Shown here piece by piece: positions 13,492 through 25,330 of a stretch of DNA of 64,000 bases. Numbering within the stretch: the first letter of the stretch is position 1; each line of letters begins with the position of its first letter. The notes under the pieces are model-generated. The model was given only the letters and a program-made list of their open reading frames with translations, had not been told where the DNA came from and searched no databases. Source of the stretch: Trogon surrucura (taxonomy: Eukaryota; Chordata; Aves; Trogoniformes; Trogonidae). The position numbers and the translations under genes are program-made. The stretch lies in NCBI GenBank assembly GCA_020746105.1, contig CM036618.1:6828501-6892500 (forward strand), written 5' to 3'.

Positions 13492-14180
13492 GCTTCTATG
13501 TTGTACAATGAGTAATAAAAAATAACCAACAACAGGGACTGGAACTAAATCTGAAAGCCCTATTACAATTTCTGGAGTATTCTGTTCATTGAGTCCTAAA
13601 CACGCTCCTTAAATCAAATTGTAATCTTGCTTTAATTATTTAATCAGAATCACACTTCTATATATATTTTACATGATAGTTTATTCCCAATGCTGGTGAT
13701 AACCTCTCATTTCCTGAAAGCTCTTAAAAATTTCCTTAATGAAAAAGTAGAGAAATCTGCTGTTTGCAAATCCTGTTTATTTATTGCTTACTTACAAACC
13801 AAAGTAGTTCATTTAATGGAGGTGAGAAAAGAGAAAAAGAAAAAGATTAATGTGGTGCCCATAGCCATTTCTCAAATTCTTCAGGGTTTATAGACCTAGG
13901 GAGACAGGGAAAGATCAACTTCTCTGCAGTGCATCAGAATGGGCTGAAATGACCCTGTGAAACCCAAGTGATCCTGGGAATCAAAGGATGTTCACTCCTG
14001 CCATGGTTCTACACTGCAAACTGCTTTTAAGACTCCCAGAAGTACCCATTAGCAATAGCCAAGCTTTTCTGTTTTAATTTAATTTAGTTTAATATCCACC
14101 AACAAATTCCACCCTGTGGTGAGAATTGACAGTATCACGTTGAGAACCATAAAAGCATATTTGGATTGTTTTTACTCCAT

Positions 14181-14222
14181 GTATGTATACATACATATAT
14201 ATATATATATAAAAAAAAAAAA
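14181..14222. repeat. (GTAT)/(CATA)/(TA) microsatellite with A run
   Basis: GTATGTATACATACAT, a near-palindrome, passes into a TA run and then about 12 A residues. The palindromic start could form a hairpin. Confidence 0.9.
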
Positions 14223-17200
14223 TCCCCCACCCTTCTTATTTTTCTTCAGACAAGCCATTTCATAATAAGAGTGAGGCAGGCACAATGGAGGCATCGTTAC
14301 AGTGTGGAATACCACCACAGGGATTGTAGTTGGAGATACAGGAGAACATGTCTTGGCACTTCGCTGCCAGCATGGCCTGGTCCCAGCTCCACTCTGAACC
14401 TCCCCATGATAAACCAGAATGGGACCCAACAGCACTGGTGGTGTCCCTCTAGTTACCACCAGGACAGAGCTGGTATCCTTCCTTTGTAATAAGGCCCTAA
14501 TAAGACTTCTGCTTCTCCGTGTTTTCTGCTCTCTAAGGACGTCTTTACGCTTGAAACATCTTTGTGCTTCTGTAGCCTTGGGCTCTACTGGGAATTCCTA
14601 TTGGGAATTCCCCCACTGGGAATTCTGCCACTGGATTTCAAAAGAAAGAGAATAATAATCCTCTTCATTAATATAGGCTTTTCTGTCATGACTGTTAGGT
14701 CCCTCTCCAGGCAAGCAGGCAAGCACATGTTCAACATTAAACACATGAGCAGTCTCTATTCATATGCTGCAAGCTAGAAATGCTCATTAGTGCTGGATCG
14801 TGGCCCCAGCTGAGCTGCTAACACGCTCCAGCTAGAGAGTCAGGCCGGTGAGAAGGTGGCACTAGAACCTTTCATCGTGGTTGCCCCATCACTGGCTGCA
14901 CAGCTCCGGTGTTTCCCACCCAAGAGCTGCTGCTCCAACGGGTGGTGGGTTGTCCATCTGGCAGCAGAGGCACGACCTGCTGAGCCGCGACAATGTCATC
15001 TTTCAGAGCCAGTTAGTTGATGAGCGCAGCTCAAAATACACCACATTCAAGTGCATCCTCTGGAGTATTTTCGGCTTTAGCATGTCTCCAATAAATGGTG
15101 AAAGGAGGATGATTTGGGGCATGGGAATAGCACGATTGCTACCATCTCTGAGATGCTGCCGAGTCCTGTGATGCTGCGCGATGAGTGCCTAAGGAGTTAC
15201 TTCGAGTTCTTTAGACCCTTATGCCATGCACTAAAACATCGACCGATGAAGATTTGAAAACCTTCAACCAGTGTTAGATAGGTTTTTTATGCATTCCTAA
15301 GGCTGGAGTGTTGCTTGGGATGTGGGGCAAGGAAATAAACCAGTTTAATTCTCTGTTTTCCCTGCTGATGAGCCAGAAGGGAAGGGAACTGGACCCAACT
15401 TTTCACTGCCCAGAACTGAGCTGGGGGGCTGTCATAGCTCAGTGTCAGCACAAAACAGCAGATCCCTCCTGACCAAGGAGATGGGAAATTTCACGACTCA
15501 GAGGGGACATGTCTATGCGTCCTGGGGAAACCCTTAGGCAAAGATATGTTAAACATGGTGGCTTGCTCAAGTCTGTGCTGAAAATCACAGTCCAGACTAA
15601 ATATCACTCTTGGTTAAAGTATGCCAGATGAAAAGATAACTTTTTAAAAAAATGCTTTTAATACTGTTTTCCCCACAAAAATAATAACCTCCTTCAAATT
15701 CTCAACAAGTTACAATCTTCACAGGTTTTCTGCCTCCGCTGGAACTACTATGTCATTGCAGACACCAAAATTAATGAAGACATGAAAGATTCAGCAGAAA
15801 GGCAAAATCTGAATGGAAAAAATAATTCAAGGAATAATGACTATATCTAGCAGAACAATAAAGAAATGCAAACTTCCTGATGCTTAAAACAATACACGTG
15901 AAGGAGGACACAAGACTTCAGGGTTATTTTTTTTCTTTAGAACACCAATTTATTTCAAAAAGTGAATGTTTCCATGTGCTTCTGGGGCTTTACACAAGTG
16001 GGATTTCTCCGCTATTTTTGCAATACCTCGAACTCAGATAATCAGCCAAACTCAGCCAGTGCAGAAAGGCACCTCTATTTGTTTCACACCCTAGCTACTG
16101 GCTCAGCAGTGCAAGAAGTGTTGCAAGCAGTGGCCTTTGGGCTTCATCCCACAGGAGGAAAGGTGTCTGGAGGTTAAAGTAAAATAAATATATACTCAAA
16201 ATAAACGCCGATCTTTCTCATAGGAAAAAAAAAACGTCTAGTTTCTTTGTGATATAGATGGTTATTTCTCCCCAGCAGTGGCTTTTCAGCTGAACACAGA
16301 AGAGCTGGTAACCTGTATTCCACACTAGTCCTGGCAAAGCAATATCATTATATGACATTTCTGTTGGAAAAAAAAATGTTTGTCTGAAGCTGTCTTTTAT
16401 ACAGTCTTGAAACAGATTCTTCCTTAGTCTTACCTGCACAGCAAGATGACCTCCTGGCAATTCAGTCTAACAGAAAATAAGAGTAACTAAGTTACGGGAT
16501 CCTCTAGCACTCCCATACCACTGCTAGTAGGAGAAAAATCAATATTAGTTTCAATATGAATGGAGTGTTGGATTGACTGAACAGGGAGCTTTGAAATAAA
16601 TATCTAAGAAATGTTTGGATGAAATGGACATCTTCACAGACATTTGGTCTGCATTTCTGAAATGTAGATGATTAAATCCACATTGTTGGCTTCTTCCCCC
16701 TCTGCACTATGTCTTTCTTTACATCTTGCAAAAAAATTTATGAACAAAGTTATTGTAAATCTGCAATGTCTGTCTTGTCACTTAGATTCTTTTCAGAAAT
16801 GCTGCCTTGCCAATGTGAGATATACAATCCTGTATGATTAATATTTATTATTTATAATTCTAAATACAATGGAAGGTCACCAAAAATACCCTGCCTAAAG
16901 GAGTCTGGAGCCCTTTAAAATCTCACTGGTGATGGATCCTGAGTCTTGAGAACTGAGCTCAAAATCTTAGCAAAACACTTTTCTATGTAGGATTTCCAGT
17001 ATTTCCTGCTTCTGACTATGGCTAAAGCCAAAAAGCACAAAGGTGAGCAAAAATTACAGATCTGAAAACATGAGCTTGGAGTTCAAATCCAAACAAAGGT
17101 CAGGGAATGCCTGAACCTGTCCAAAATCTTGAATCAGCCTATGATACAGCTGTGAGTAAAATGCAAAGTTAGGATGCAGTGAGACTTTAATTATGACAGA

Positions 17201-18037
17201 AGAGATACGGTAGCTGAAAACTGCTTCACCTTCCTCTTACTCTTTCTCATATCCATCAGTAGAGTTTGTCTAGATTTTTGGGGGGTACTGTGAGAAAAAT
17301 GAAGATATTCAAGGAATTTTAATTTTTGATAAAAAGGAAGGTAGCTTGGAGATTTTCATATTTTATAAGGAAATCCTAAAACCATTTTAAGAACATGCAA
17401 ATAAATAATCTTAGAAAAAAAATCTCTTTGCACTAGCAGCTCATTTTCTTTTTGGAATAACCCAAATAATTTTTAAATATATTTTTTTTAAATAAAAGAT
17501 GTAAGTTGAGGTCATTTTGATCAACTGATGGTGATGTAGCCCCCTCCCAGCAAATGTAAAGAAAGACATTTAGAAGATTCCAGAACCATGGGATCTAGCA
17601 AATTAGTGAAGATTCTGAGATAGAAATCAGGTCAGACCCTGAACTGTTTCACTTACCCTGCCTGAGACCTGCTGCCTGTTTGGACAGTCTTCTTCAAGGA
17701 GCTAAATATAATAAGCACAGAGCAAGAATCTGCATCTACCTCTGCGTCTTTATTCAAAGATTCACTGCAACTGTGATTAAAGAAATATGCTAATTGAGTA
17801 CAAACCTGGAAAAAGACAACTGAGAAAAATATAAATGTTGTTGATCAGCATGCTCCTAGCAGTATCATACAGAAAGTAAAAAATTCCCAGTGACCATTAA
17901 TCAGAGAGGAGACTTTTCACTAGAAATGAATTTGCAGAGAATTGCTAATAACACTTTTCTAAACAGACAGAGCTGTCTCGACCAGCGTGTAGAGTGAAAA
18001 CAAAACCAGAAAGACAGACAGAAAGGACTGAGTCAAT

Positions 18038-18084
18038 TTAAATAAATAAATAAATAATTGCTGTAATTTAAAAAAAAAAAAAAA
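18038..18084. repeat. (AAAT)n and poly-A
   Basis: About four copies of AAAT are followed, after a short spacer, by 15 A residues at 18070-18084. Confidence 0.9.
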
Positions 18085-18644
18085 TCACAAATAATTCCAA
18101 TCTCATGAAGAAATGTTTTTAACAAGCCACATGTGCTTGTGCAGACACTTCTAATCTCATTAGATTTTTCTGGCTGCTATTAGTGTTCTCTGAGCCAGTT
18201 GATTTCTCAGCAATATGTTAAAGAGTGTGAGCCTTTGCCCTTCAGTCTAGCCGATGTTAAAATAGCCCATTCTAGAAGACTTGGGAGTTCAGGGATTTTT
18301 CTTCCGAGGTTTTGAAAGTTCAGAACAAATTGGCCGTTGCATGTGAAACAATAGTCAACCACAAACTATCTTCACAGTCAACAAGCAACATTCTGCTCCC
18401 AGCTGGGTTAGTGTGAAAAGTGGAATAATCCCATCAAAGCAACAGGATGGCTTCAGATTGTCATCAGCATCACAGGGCAGAGGCTGGCTTTCGATGCTGG
18501 CTCCAGTCCTCCATCTCTCTAGCTGCGGACAAACCTGCTGCAAGGTTCCCCTCAGTCACAGCTCACCAGGCTGGGCCTCCCCTCAAATCAGTGCAGCTCT
18601 GCGGCTCTGATCAGAAGGGGAGCCACGGCGGGTTACAGCTCAGC

Positions 18645-18650
18645 TTTATT
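18645..18650 (-). promoter_or_regulatory. CLIC5: Candidate poly(A) signal for CLIC5
   Basis: This is the first AATAAA hexamer met on the minus strand after the CLIC5 stop codon, about 1.37 kb downstream. More distal AATAAA hexamers occur at 17749-17754, 16844-16849 and 15949-15954. No strong GT-rich element follows this one, so the true 3' end could be any of them. The stretch 18651-20018 would then be 3'UTR; it shows no other recognisable feature. Confidence 0.25.
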
Positions 18651-20018
18651 TTATCTTTGAGAGCAACGATAAATCCCCCCCTCCAACCGAAAATCAAGAA
18701 CCATGTGAGCTGTTGTACATTCCAGGGCACGTGAGTTTCATGCAAAAGAGCTGTCATTCTGAATTTTCTAAAGTAATGTGCAAATAATCACTAGTATAAA
18801 GCGGATTGTGCCAGGCAGATGCTACAGACAGAATAAAACAGCAATCCCAATTCAGAATCATGTAACCTGGATCAGGAAGCCCTGGAGGAGCAGGAGTATG
18901 GTGTCATGTATGAATTTCTCATAGCTTATTTGCTGAATTTCTGTCTGGAAATGTGCCTCTCTCTGGTGTAGCCTGCCCTTTTTGAGGCTTTCAGAGCAAA
19001 CTTCTCCTGGGGCGAGATGATGAGCGCTTGAAAGTGACCCATCTGGAGCCCAATGCATAGAAAGCACTTCCCCTGCCTGGAATTCGTGTGCAGTGACAGC
19101 TTTCTCCTGCCTATCCAAGTTTCCCAAGATAGCAATCATAAAAGAACTGGCAACCATACAGTCAAGACGACAATATCCTACGTGGTTTTGCTTGCTGTGC
19201 CAATTCCCTCTGCTCGCTGGAGTCAATATGCTGCCCCTGTTCTTGCTACAACTGAATGTCTCTACCAACTAGCAGATCCACTGGGCATTTTGGCACTAGT
19301 CCCGCTCTTCCAGGGGCTGCCTGCTCAATTGCTCATTCACTCTTGCTTTAAACATTCAGATCCAACAGCATCATGCAAATTTTATGCAAAGTAGCATCTG
19401 CAAGTCTGACATATTTACTCAGGCTTCCCCCTCTCGCGCCAAGTTAAAAATAAATACCCTATAAACTCTTGGGCCTGCTAAGACAGGATACGCATTCAGA
19501 GAGTTTTTTTAAATATAACTGCTAAGAGCACTTCTCCTTTAGGGTCGAACTCCTTTTTTTCCCCTCTCTCATACTTTGCTTCTGCCTCAAGGATCTCAGT
19601 AGCACTGGGGGGAAAAGCGTCCTTGAAATAACCTACAGAAGAACCAGTTCTATATGTTCCTACCTCTCTCACTTGAAATTTCATCTAATTTCCTATTTTT
19701 AAAACTCCAAAGAATACGGGTGGTGATACACCCCCAACACGAAACAAGAAACTAGTAAAGTGGATTCAATTCCAACAGCGATGGAGAACTAATACCAGTC
19801 GAGCCAGATCTTAGGTTCAGGTTTCAAAGGGTCTCCACCCTCCACACTTAGAGCTGCCTTCTCTTTTCTCCAGGGACAAGCAGATTTGACCCTGACCAAT
19901 ACACTTGAACAGGTGAAGTCATAGGGATGCCAACCAGATAGCATAATGATAAAGTATATCTTAAGGCAACAAGGAGAAGAGTCTGTAAAAGGGGATACTG
20001 AGCTACTGCCGAGGTCAG

Positions 20019-20186
20019 TTAGGACTTGCTGAGCCGTTTGGCCACATCTGCGTAGGCTTGCTCAATTTCTTTGTCTGCCGCGCAGGTGTTGGTGAATTCA
20101 TCTCTGGCATACGCGTTCTTGAGGTACCGCCACAGTCCTGTCATCTCCGACGGGAACTCGAAGTTGCGGTATTTCTTTGCGACAAT
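20019..20186 (-). CDS. CLIC5: CLIC5 terminal coding exon (exon 6), C-terminal helices
   Basis: Read on the minus strand, TTTAG at 20190-20187 precedes ATTGTCGCAAAG, and the frame runs 55 codons to TAA at 20021-20019. The peptide starts [20 protein letters not shown] and ends [11 protein letters not shown]. It forms the last helices of the GST-like all-alpha domain. The KKYR stretch corresponds to the nuclear localisation signal described for CLIC4, so its use here is inference. The exon is phase 0 and follows the AAG that ends exon 5. The length matches the family. Its acceptor is unusual because an antisense CR1 fragment begins about 25 nt upstream. A plus-strand ORF at 20058-20360 overlaps this exon by chance and runs into that CR1. 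Confidence 0.96.
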   Translation of the reverse strand: MVAKKYRNFEFPSEMTGLWRYLKNAYARDEFTNTCAADKEIEQAYADVAKRLSKS

Positions 20187-20210
20187 CTAAACCAAAGAGA
20201 AAATTTGATG

Positions 20211-20643
20211 ATTAGAGGGCACCTCTCCTATGAAGACAGACTGAGAGTTTTTCATTCTGGGGGTTGTTCGGTCTGCAGAAAAGAAGGCTCCGAGGAGACC
20301 TTATTGTGGCCTTCCAGTATCTCAAGGGGGCTACAAGAAAGCTGGGGAGGGGCTTTTTAGGATGTCGGGTAATGATAGGACTAGAGGGAATGGACTAAAA
20401 TTGGAGATGGATTGTTTCAGATTGGACGTGAGGAAGAAGTTCTTCCCCATGAGGGTGGTGAGACACTGGCACAGGTTGCCCAGAGAGGGGGTGGAAGCCC
20501 CATCCCTGGAAGTTTTTGAGGTCAGGCTGGATGGGGCTCTGGGCAGCCTGATCTAGTGGGGGATGTCCCTGCCCATGGCAGGGGGCTGGAACTAGATGAT
20601 CTTTAAGGTCCCTTCCAACCCTGACAATTTTATGATTCTATGA
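20211..20643 (+). mobile_element. CR1 LINE 3' fragment, antisense to CLIC5, next to exon 6
   Basis: It begins around HLSYEDRLR of the CR1 ORF2 C-terminus and continues through [27 protein letters not shown] and RKKFFPMRVVRHWHRLPREG to the 3'UTR (GAACTAGATGATCTTTAAGG) and ATTTTATGATTCTATG tail. The reading frame is shifted near 20245 and again near 20360, so it is dead. Its 5' breakpoint lies about 25 nt from the exon 6 acceptor. Confidence 0.93.
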
Positions 20644-21279
20644 AAATAGGGGAAGAAGTCATCTTACTGGTGATATGATTCCAGATTCCTTTTTAGAGAG
20701 CTTCTTAGCACATAATTAACAGCGAAGTAGAGAAACACATGAAGTCTCAAGGGGCTTACAACAGAAAAGCTTCAAAAGTACCCATTTGTTGTCCCCTATC
20801 TTGCAAGGAAGCTACTCAGACACTCTTAATCAATGACCTGGCTACTGTCACCAAATTATGACTTTTATGGTAACTGAATCTCATTAATTTTACCATACTG
20901 GATTTCAGCGGTTTTTACATGTCTTATGTATATCATGTAAACAGAGATGCGTACGATAAAGAGCTGATTACTTGAATCATAAGAAGCAAGATAAATTTAA
21001 GGGAAAGGCATTAGTAGCAATTACATACAACATATTTTCCCTTTAACTAATACATTTATATTCAACATCATATTATATTTTATATGTACTATATTTCTAT
21101 TTTTTGATATGTATAATATATTTTGCCTGGCCAATGGTATCAGAGGATGTAATCATCTACAGCTGTTGGTATGCTGTATCAGTGTCTATGCAAAGGAAAA
21201 GTTCAGGGTGGTACGGGCACCACGATTAAGAAAAAAAGATGATTTAGCAGACATTAGAAACAGGAGTATTAGAATAAAT

Positions 21280-21294
21280 GGGGGGGGGGGGGGG
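21280..21294. repeat. G15 homopolymer
   Basis: Fifteen consecutive G residues occur on the plus strand (C on the CLIC5 sense strand). Confidence 0.97.
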
Positions 21295-21367
21295 AATGGT
21301 TATTTTAAGACTTATTAGAGTAGGAAATTGTCTATCAAGGGACTTTTTTGATTTCTAAAAACACTCA

Positions 21368-21470
21368 GGCCCTTATTCAGGAAAATAGTTAAGTGCATAC
21401 TTAATTTTAAGCACCTGTACAGTCCCATTGAAGTCAATGGGGCTAATCTGTGCTTAAAGATAGTTGGTTG
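21368..21470. repeat. Ancient palindromic repeat, copy 1
   Basis: GGCCCTTATTCAGGAAAATA, a TTAAGTGCATACTTAA segment and CCCATTGAAGTCAATGGGG match the left arm and centre of the element at 51607-51753. The right arm is decayed. The CCCATTGAAGTCAATGGGG core is itself almost a perfect palindrome. This is probably a non-autonomous DNA-transposon-like or amniote-wide repeat; the name is unknown to me. Confidence 0.6.
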
Positions 21471-23039
21471 GTTAAGTAGCTTGCTGGATTGGAATATTTC
21501 AGTTTTCCTGTAAGAATATACCATATAGAATAATCCTGTGGTGACAGAATGAACTAGCTGATAGGAAGGGATGGATTAACTGATTTAATGAGTGCTTCCA
21601 ATCTTTAATTTTTCTGACAGTATAAAATTGTTCCTGGGCATAAATTACATACATATGTGCCACAGAGTTCTCCTTTGTTTTTAAAGCACGTGGTAGGGCT
21701 GTTTCCCATCTCAGACTTCTTAGGACAGTCATGTTCTCAGAAATGACCATGATTTTGATTTGTTTTTATTACCAGGATCCACTTGGTATTTGCAAATCCA
21801 AATTCTGCCCTAAACTGCATTTAATTAAGTGTTCTTGCCTTCAATGATGCTTCAAACACATATAGGGAAGACAAAAGCTGCTGGGCAACTTAAGTCAAGA
21901 TATTCACTATTTCCAGCACACATCTCCCATCGAATGAAAAAATTTATCTTTTTCTTCCATCTGTAAAATGCACTTCAAGCAATATCCTATGGCTATACTT
22001 GTCTGAGAAAGACTTTAATTCTCTTTTGACATCTTTCATTTCATCCCAAGGAGATATGAACCAGTAAGAGGCCATACATCATTTGATTGACATCACCAAT
22101 GAAGATGGGCCAAAGAAAGAGCCAAACTTGTGAGGATATTATCACATTTCTTACCTGGTGACTTATTATTAAAATTTACATTCATCAGACAACATTAACA
22201 TTGAAACAGAAAAACCAAAGACTCCCAACACCAAAATCAGAACAAAAATCATCACAACACCAAACAAGACTAAACAATCTACACACAATCCACCCCTCGT
22301 TCCTTCACCGCAATCACAAGAACATTTTCTTTTTTATTTCTTTTTTTTTTTTTCACGTGTGCAGTCAGCTTCCAGGTTCAGTTTATGTTTGGGCTCATGG
22401 AGCCAAATTAGATGCATGACTTGGCTTTAATTCCTAGCTTTCTTGCTTGCCAACGTCTGCCAGGTATTTGCTTTATTCTAAAGAAACCTGTCATCTGATG
22501 AATTAAATAAATGCAACATTAAGAAGTCAAGATGATGTATACTATTTGCACTATACCAGCGACCATTGTACATCTTAAATCCTGGACCTCAACAGTAACT
22601 TTGATTTGTTAACCTCTCTGTGTGAAATACCAGCTGGAGCAAATATTCCCCCAAATGATGGACTGCTGCTCTTAAGTTACAAATGGGTGGGAACTGACTA
22701 AAATTTTGACATCTCTCTTAAGAATAATGGGGACTAATTAATATGAAATATGCTGTTACTTGCAGCAGGGTAAAAATAAAGAGATGGAATGCCCAGATCT
22801 TAATATTGTCTTTGTCATGACTATATTAGTGATGGGACAATTTCCCCATGTACAAAATAAAAAGCTGCTGAAGTTAACCTATAAGAAATGCTGAGGAGCA
22901 AAAGCGTGTTTCAGACTCTGCTCTTGTAGGACTTAAGACGCCTTTGGTGAAATCTATGTTGGCTTTAGGTCACAGCTGTTGGAGCAGGGCACTTCATTGT
23001 GAAACAAGGCTTTTTTTACCATCACGTGACATCTTTTAC

Positions 23040-23221
23040 CTTGACAACATGGAGTTTGGGCAGAAGGTTGCAGTCAGCAAGAGTCAGGTCATCTCCATCC
23101 AGAAACTTGCGTTTAGACATTTTCTCCACTTCAGTGCTGTCTGCATCAATCTCCTCCGGCAGAGGGGTTCTCAGATAGTCATCCAGCTTCTTCAGAGCCT
23201 TCACCAAGCCTCTTTCAAGTG
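23040..23221 (-). CDS. CLIC5: CLIC5 coding exon 5, GST-like C-terminal domain
   Basis: This 182-nt exon lies between GGCAAAG (acceptor AG at 23223-23222) and GTAAAAGAT (donor from 23039). It begins with CA, completing an alanine codon with the last G of exon 4, and ends with AAG. The peptide starts [17 protein letters not shown] and ends [20 protein letters not shown] plus [22 protein letters not shown] is the most conserved block of the CLIC C-terminal domain. The loop before it, STEVEKMSK, is where CLIC paralogues differ most and is unlike the human CLIC5 loop. An open frame continues 5' into the intron (ATGGCAAAG), so an ATG-started ORF there is an artefact of the acceptor position. Confidence 0.96.
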
Positions 23222-25280
23222 CTTTGCCATAAAGCAATGAATAAGAGATTAGGGCAGAGTAAGAATTATTTAGAAATATTGTCAGTGGCTATGGTAGTAG
23301 CTAGGAAAAAAAAAGCCAAGAACCATTTCTTTGTTATTAATTTGTGGTCCAATGCCTGCACCATCTGATGACAAAGTAGTCCAGCCAGGTCTGCCTAAGG
23401 GTAAAGCTCATCCTGCAATGGAATAAGGGGACACAAGAAGCTGTTGTGTCATGTCTTCTCCCAACTGGCAGCAAAAATGCAGTGAAAGAGATTGTGGAAG
23501 GAAAGAAAAGCCTGACATTATGATATACCAATAGAACATATACACGCTGCGATAATCTTCTGGTCTGCTGTGGCCACCACACAGTGAACAGGAGGCCTGC
23601 ATGTTGCTACTTTATTTTTCCAAGTAGTCAGGTAGGATTGTAATGAAGCAGAATTTTTTAGCATTACTTCAGCTCTAAGAAGTTGTAGTTTTAATACTTT
23701 CAAACCTCCTCCAGAGCAACTAAAGGCAATAGCAATAATTCCAAGGATGCTAACCAGAGGTCTCCAGAGCTGGAAGGTATGATACAGCTGAAATAAAGGT
23801 AATATAACAATAATTAAATACAATGCTACACAAACGAGATGAGATATTCAGCCACGGTTAAGATGACAATCCAGGTTCAACTTATGTGCAAATTCTCTTT
23901 TTGATATGTCTCAATTAGGGTGTCACAATGGAGAAGATGCTTTGGACATCTCACTACAATTACTAAAGACCTTGTCCCGCGCTGCTGGTGGCTCCAACAA
24001 ATTCCGGTCTTTAAATGGCACTTAGACATAACATACAGCAGAGAGCAAATCTTTTACTTAAGAATATCAACCCAGGCACAGAATTTGTGTTCTTATGCTT
24101 TACTGGCAGGATAACAGAAAAACGTGATTGCAATAATGCACTTAGAGAGAGCTGAGTGACTGCATGCAGGTTTGCATCTTGTTTAAGCTGCAAACACTCT
24201 GGGGCAAGAAGGGTCGCTTGCATCTCTGTTCGAAGGGTGACAAGCACGATGGGGTCCTGGCCCCTGACAAGTGCCCCAAAGTGCTAAAGCAATATAAATA
24301 ACAGCAAGAATTTACAATGTGAAAAAATAACAACATGACTCATGGGCTCAGGGCCAGGATTTCAGCTGGTGAAAATTACCTGCAGTGATTTATACCTGCT
24401 GCAGATCTGGCTTGGAGTCAGCATTTCGGGCGTAATCCTGTAAAATCTTATATCTCTGAGTAACTTACTGCCATTTAACTTAGGAGAGACTACTCGATGT
24501 GTCAAGTTACTCAGGTGGTGTAGCGCTGCATGGCCTGTGGAGATAAACATACTTAAGGAGGACAACACAAGCTCCCGAAAGCTGCAGCGATCACCCTGCG
24601 TGGAGCAGGTCGCTGGCGCAGGTAGCTGCACTGGCTCTGCTGTCAGCCTGTGCTTTTGGCATGGAGAGAAAGGCAGCACGTACGGGGCCACTGAGAGAGC
24701 AGGAGCTGAACACCACAGAACATGGTTTTTCTTCTGCCCTAACATCCATTAAAGCCCATGCCAGTGGTGGAAGTCAGATTAAGCTGCCTGATGTCTCGCT
24801 CCCACTGAAGCCTCTTGGCCAAGCACCAGGGAACCATACCAGCTCTTTTGTGGCTGACTCTTAGACAGAGTGGCAAATCCTGGCTTAATTGATTGACTGG
24901 AGAAATGACTGTGATCCAACTGAAAACACCCCAACAAACATAGCAGGGAGGGAAAGAATTTTCTTTTTGAAAGCAGAGCATCTAAAGCGACTGAAGTGCT
25001 GCCATCCATAAAACAAAAGTGTTGCCATCCCTTATTTAATCAATTCAAATTGAATTTTGACACTGACATTCTGCTGTCAGATGCTGGCAGTGGTGTCTCT
25101 AATTGTCTGCAGCTGTGCTCCGCCACACAACTCCTACTGACGGGTAATAACCGTAGCCTGTAATGTACCCCCATGTGGTAACACTCAAAAGATTTAGCAA
25201 TCTCTTTTTGGTTTGACCCATAACACCTGTTGAATAGATAGTTCTCCTTCGCTTAGTCAGCTTCAGACTACAATCCTTTT

Positions 25281-25330
25281 ACAATGGATTCATTTTGAGA
25301 CAATGGAATCGAATTACTGCGGATTAATTC
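25281..25330. promoter_or_regulatory. Candidate transcription-factor motif cluster in intron 4
   Basis: Two ACAATGG motifs (SOX-type) start at 25281 and 25300, 19 bp apart on the same strand, followed at 25321 by GGATTAATTC (OTX/PITX-type core). Short motifs occur by chance, so this is only a candidate. Confidence 0.2.

Larger units (their letters stand above)
10691..18644. other. Intergenic downstream of CLIC5, no gene recognised
   Basis: The stretch holds microsatellites at 12341, 13470, 14181 and 18038, a CpG-dense patch at 12600-13230 and a triplet of GGGAATTC motifs at 14590-14625. Short ORFs are unremarkable. Part of 15.9-18.6 kb could be distal CLIC5 3'UTR if a later poly(A) signal is used. 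Confidence 0.5.
20187..23039 (-). other. CLIC5 intron 5
   Basis: It is bounded by a GTAAAAG donor and a TTTAG acceptor. It contains the CR1 copy at 20211-20643, a 15-base G run at 21280-21294, a palindromic ancient repeat at 21368-21470 and otherwise AT-rich unannotated sequence. I see no further exon. Confidence 0.9.

Noticed and set aside
18858-19268. 136-codon minus-strand ORF downstream of the CLIC5 stop
   Set aside because: It lies in the presumed 3'UTR, has no family resemblance and is matched by an equally long ORF on the other strand (19053-19394).
20058-20360. 100-codon plus-strand ORF overlapping exon 6
   Set aside because: Its first part is the antisense of CLIC5 exon 6 and its last part is CR1. 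It is a fusion of unrelated frames.
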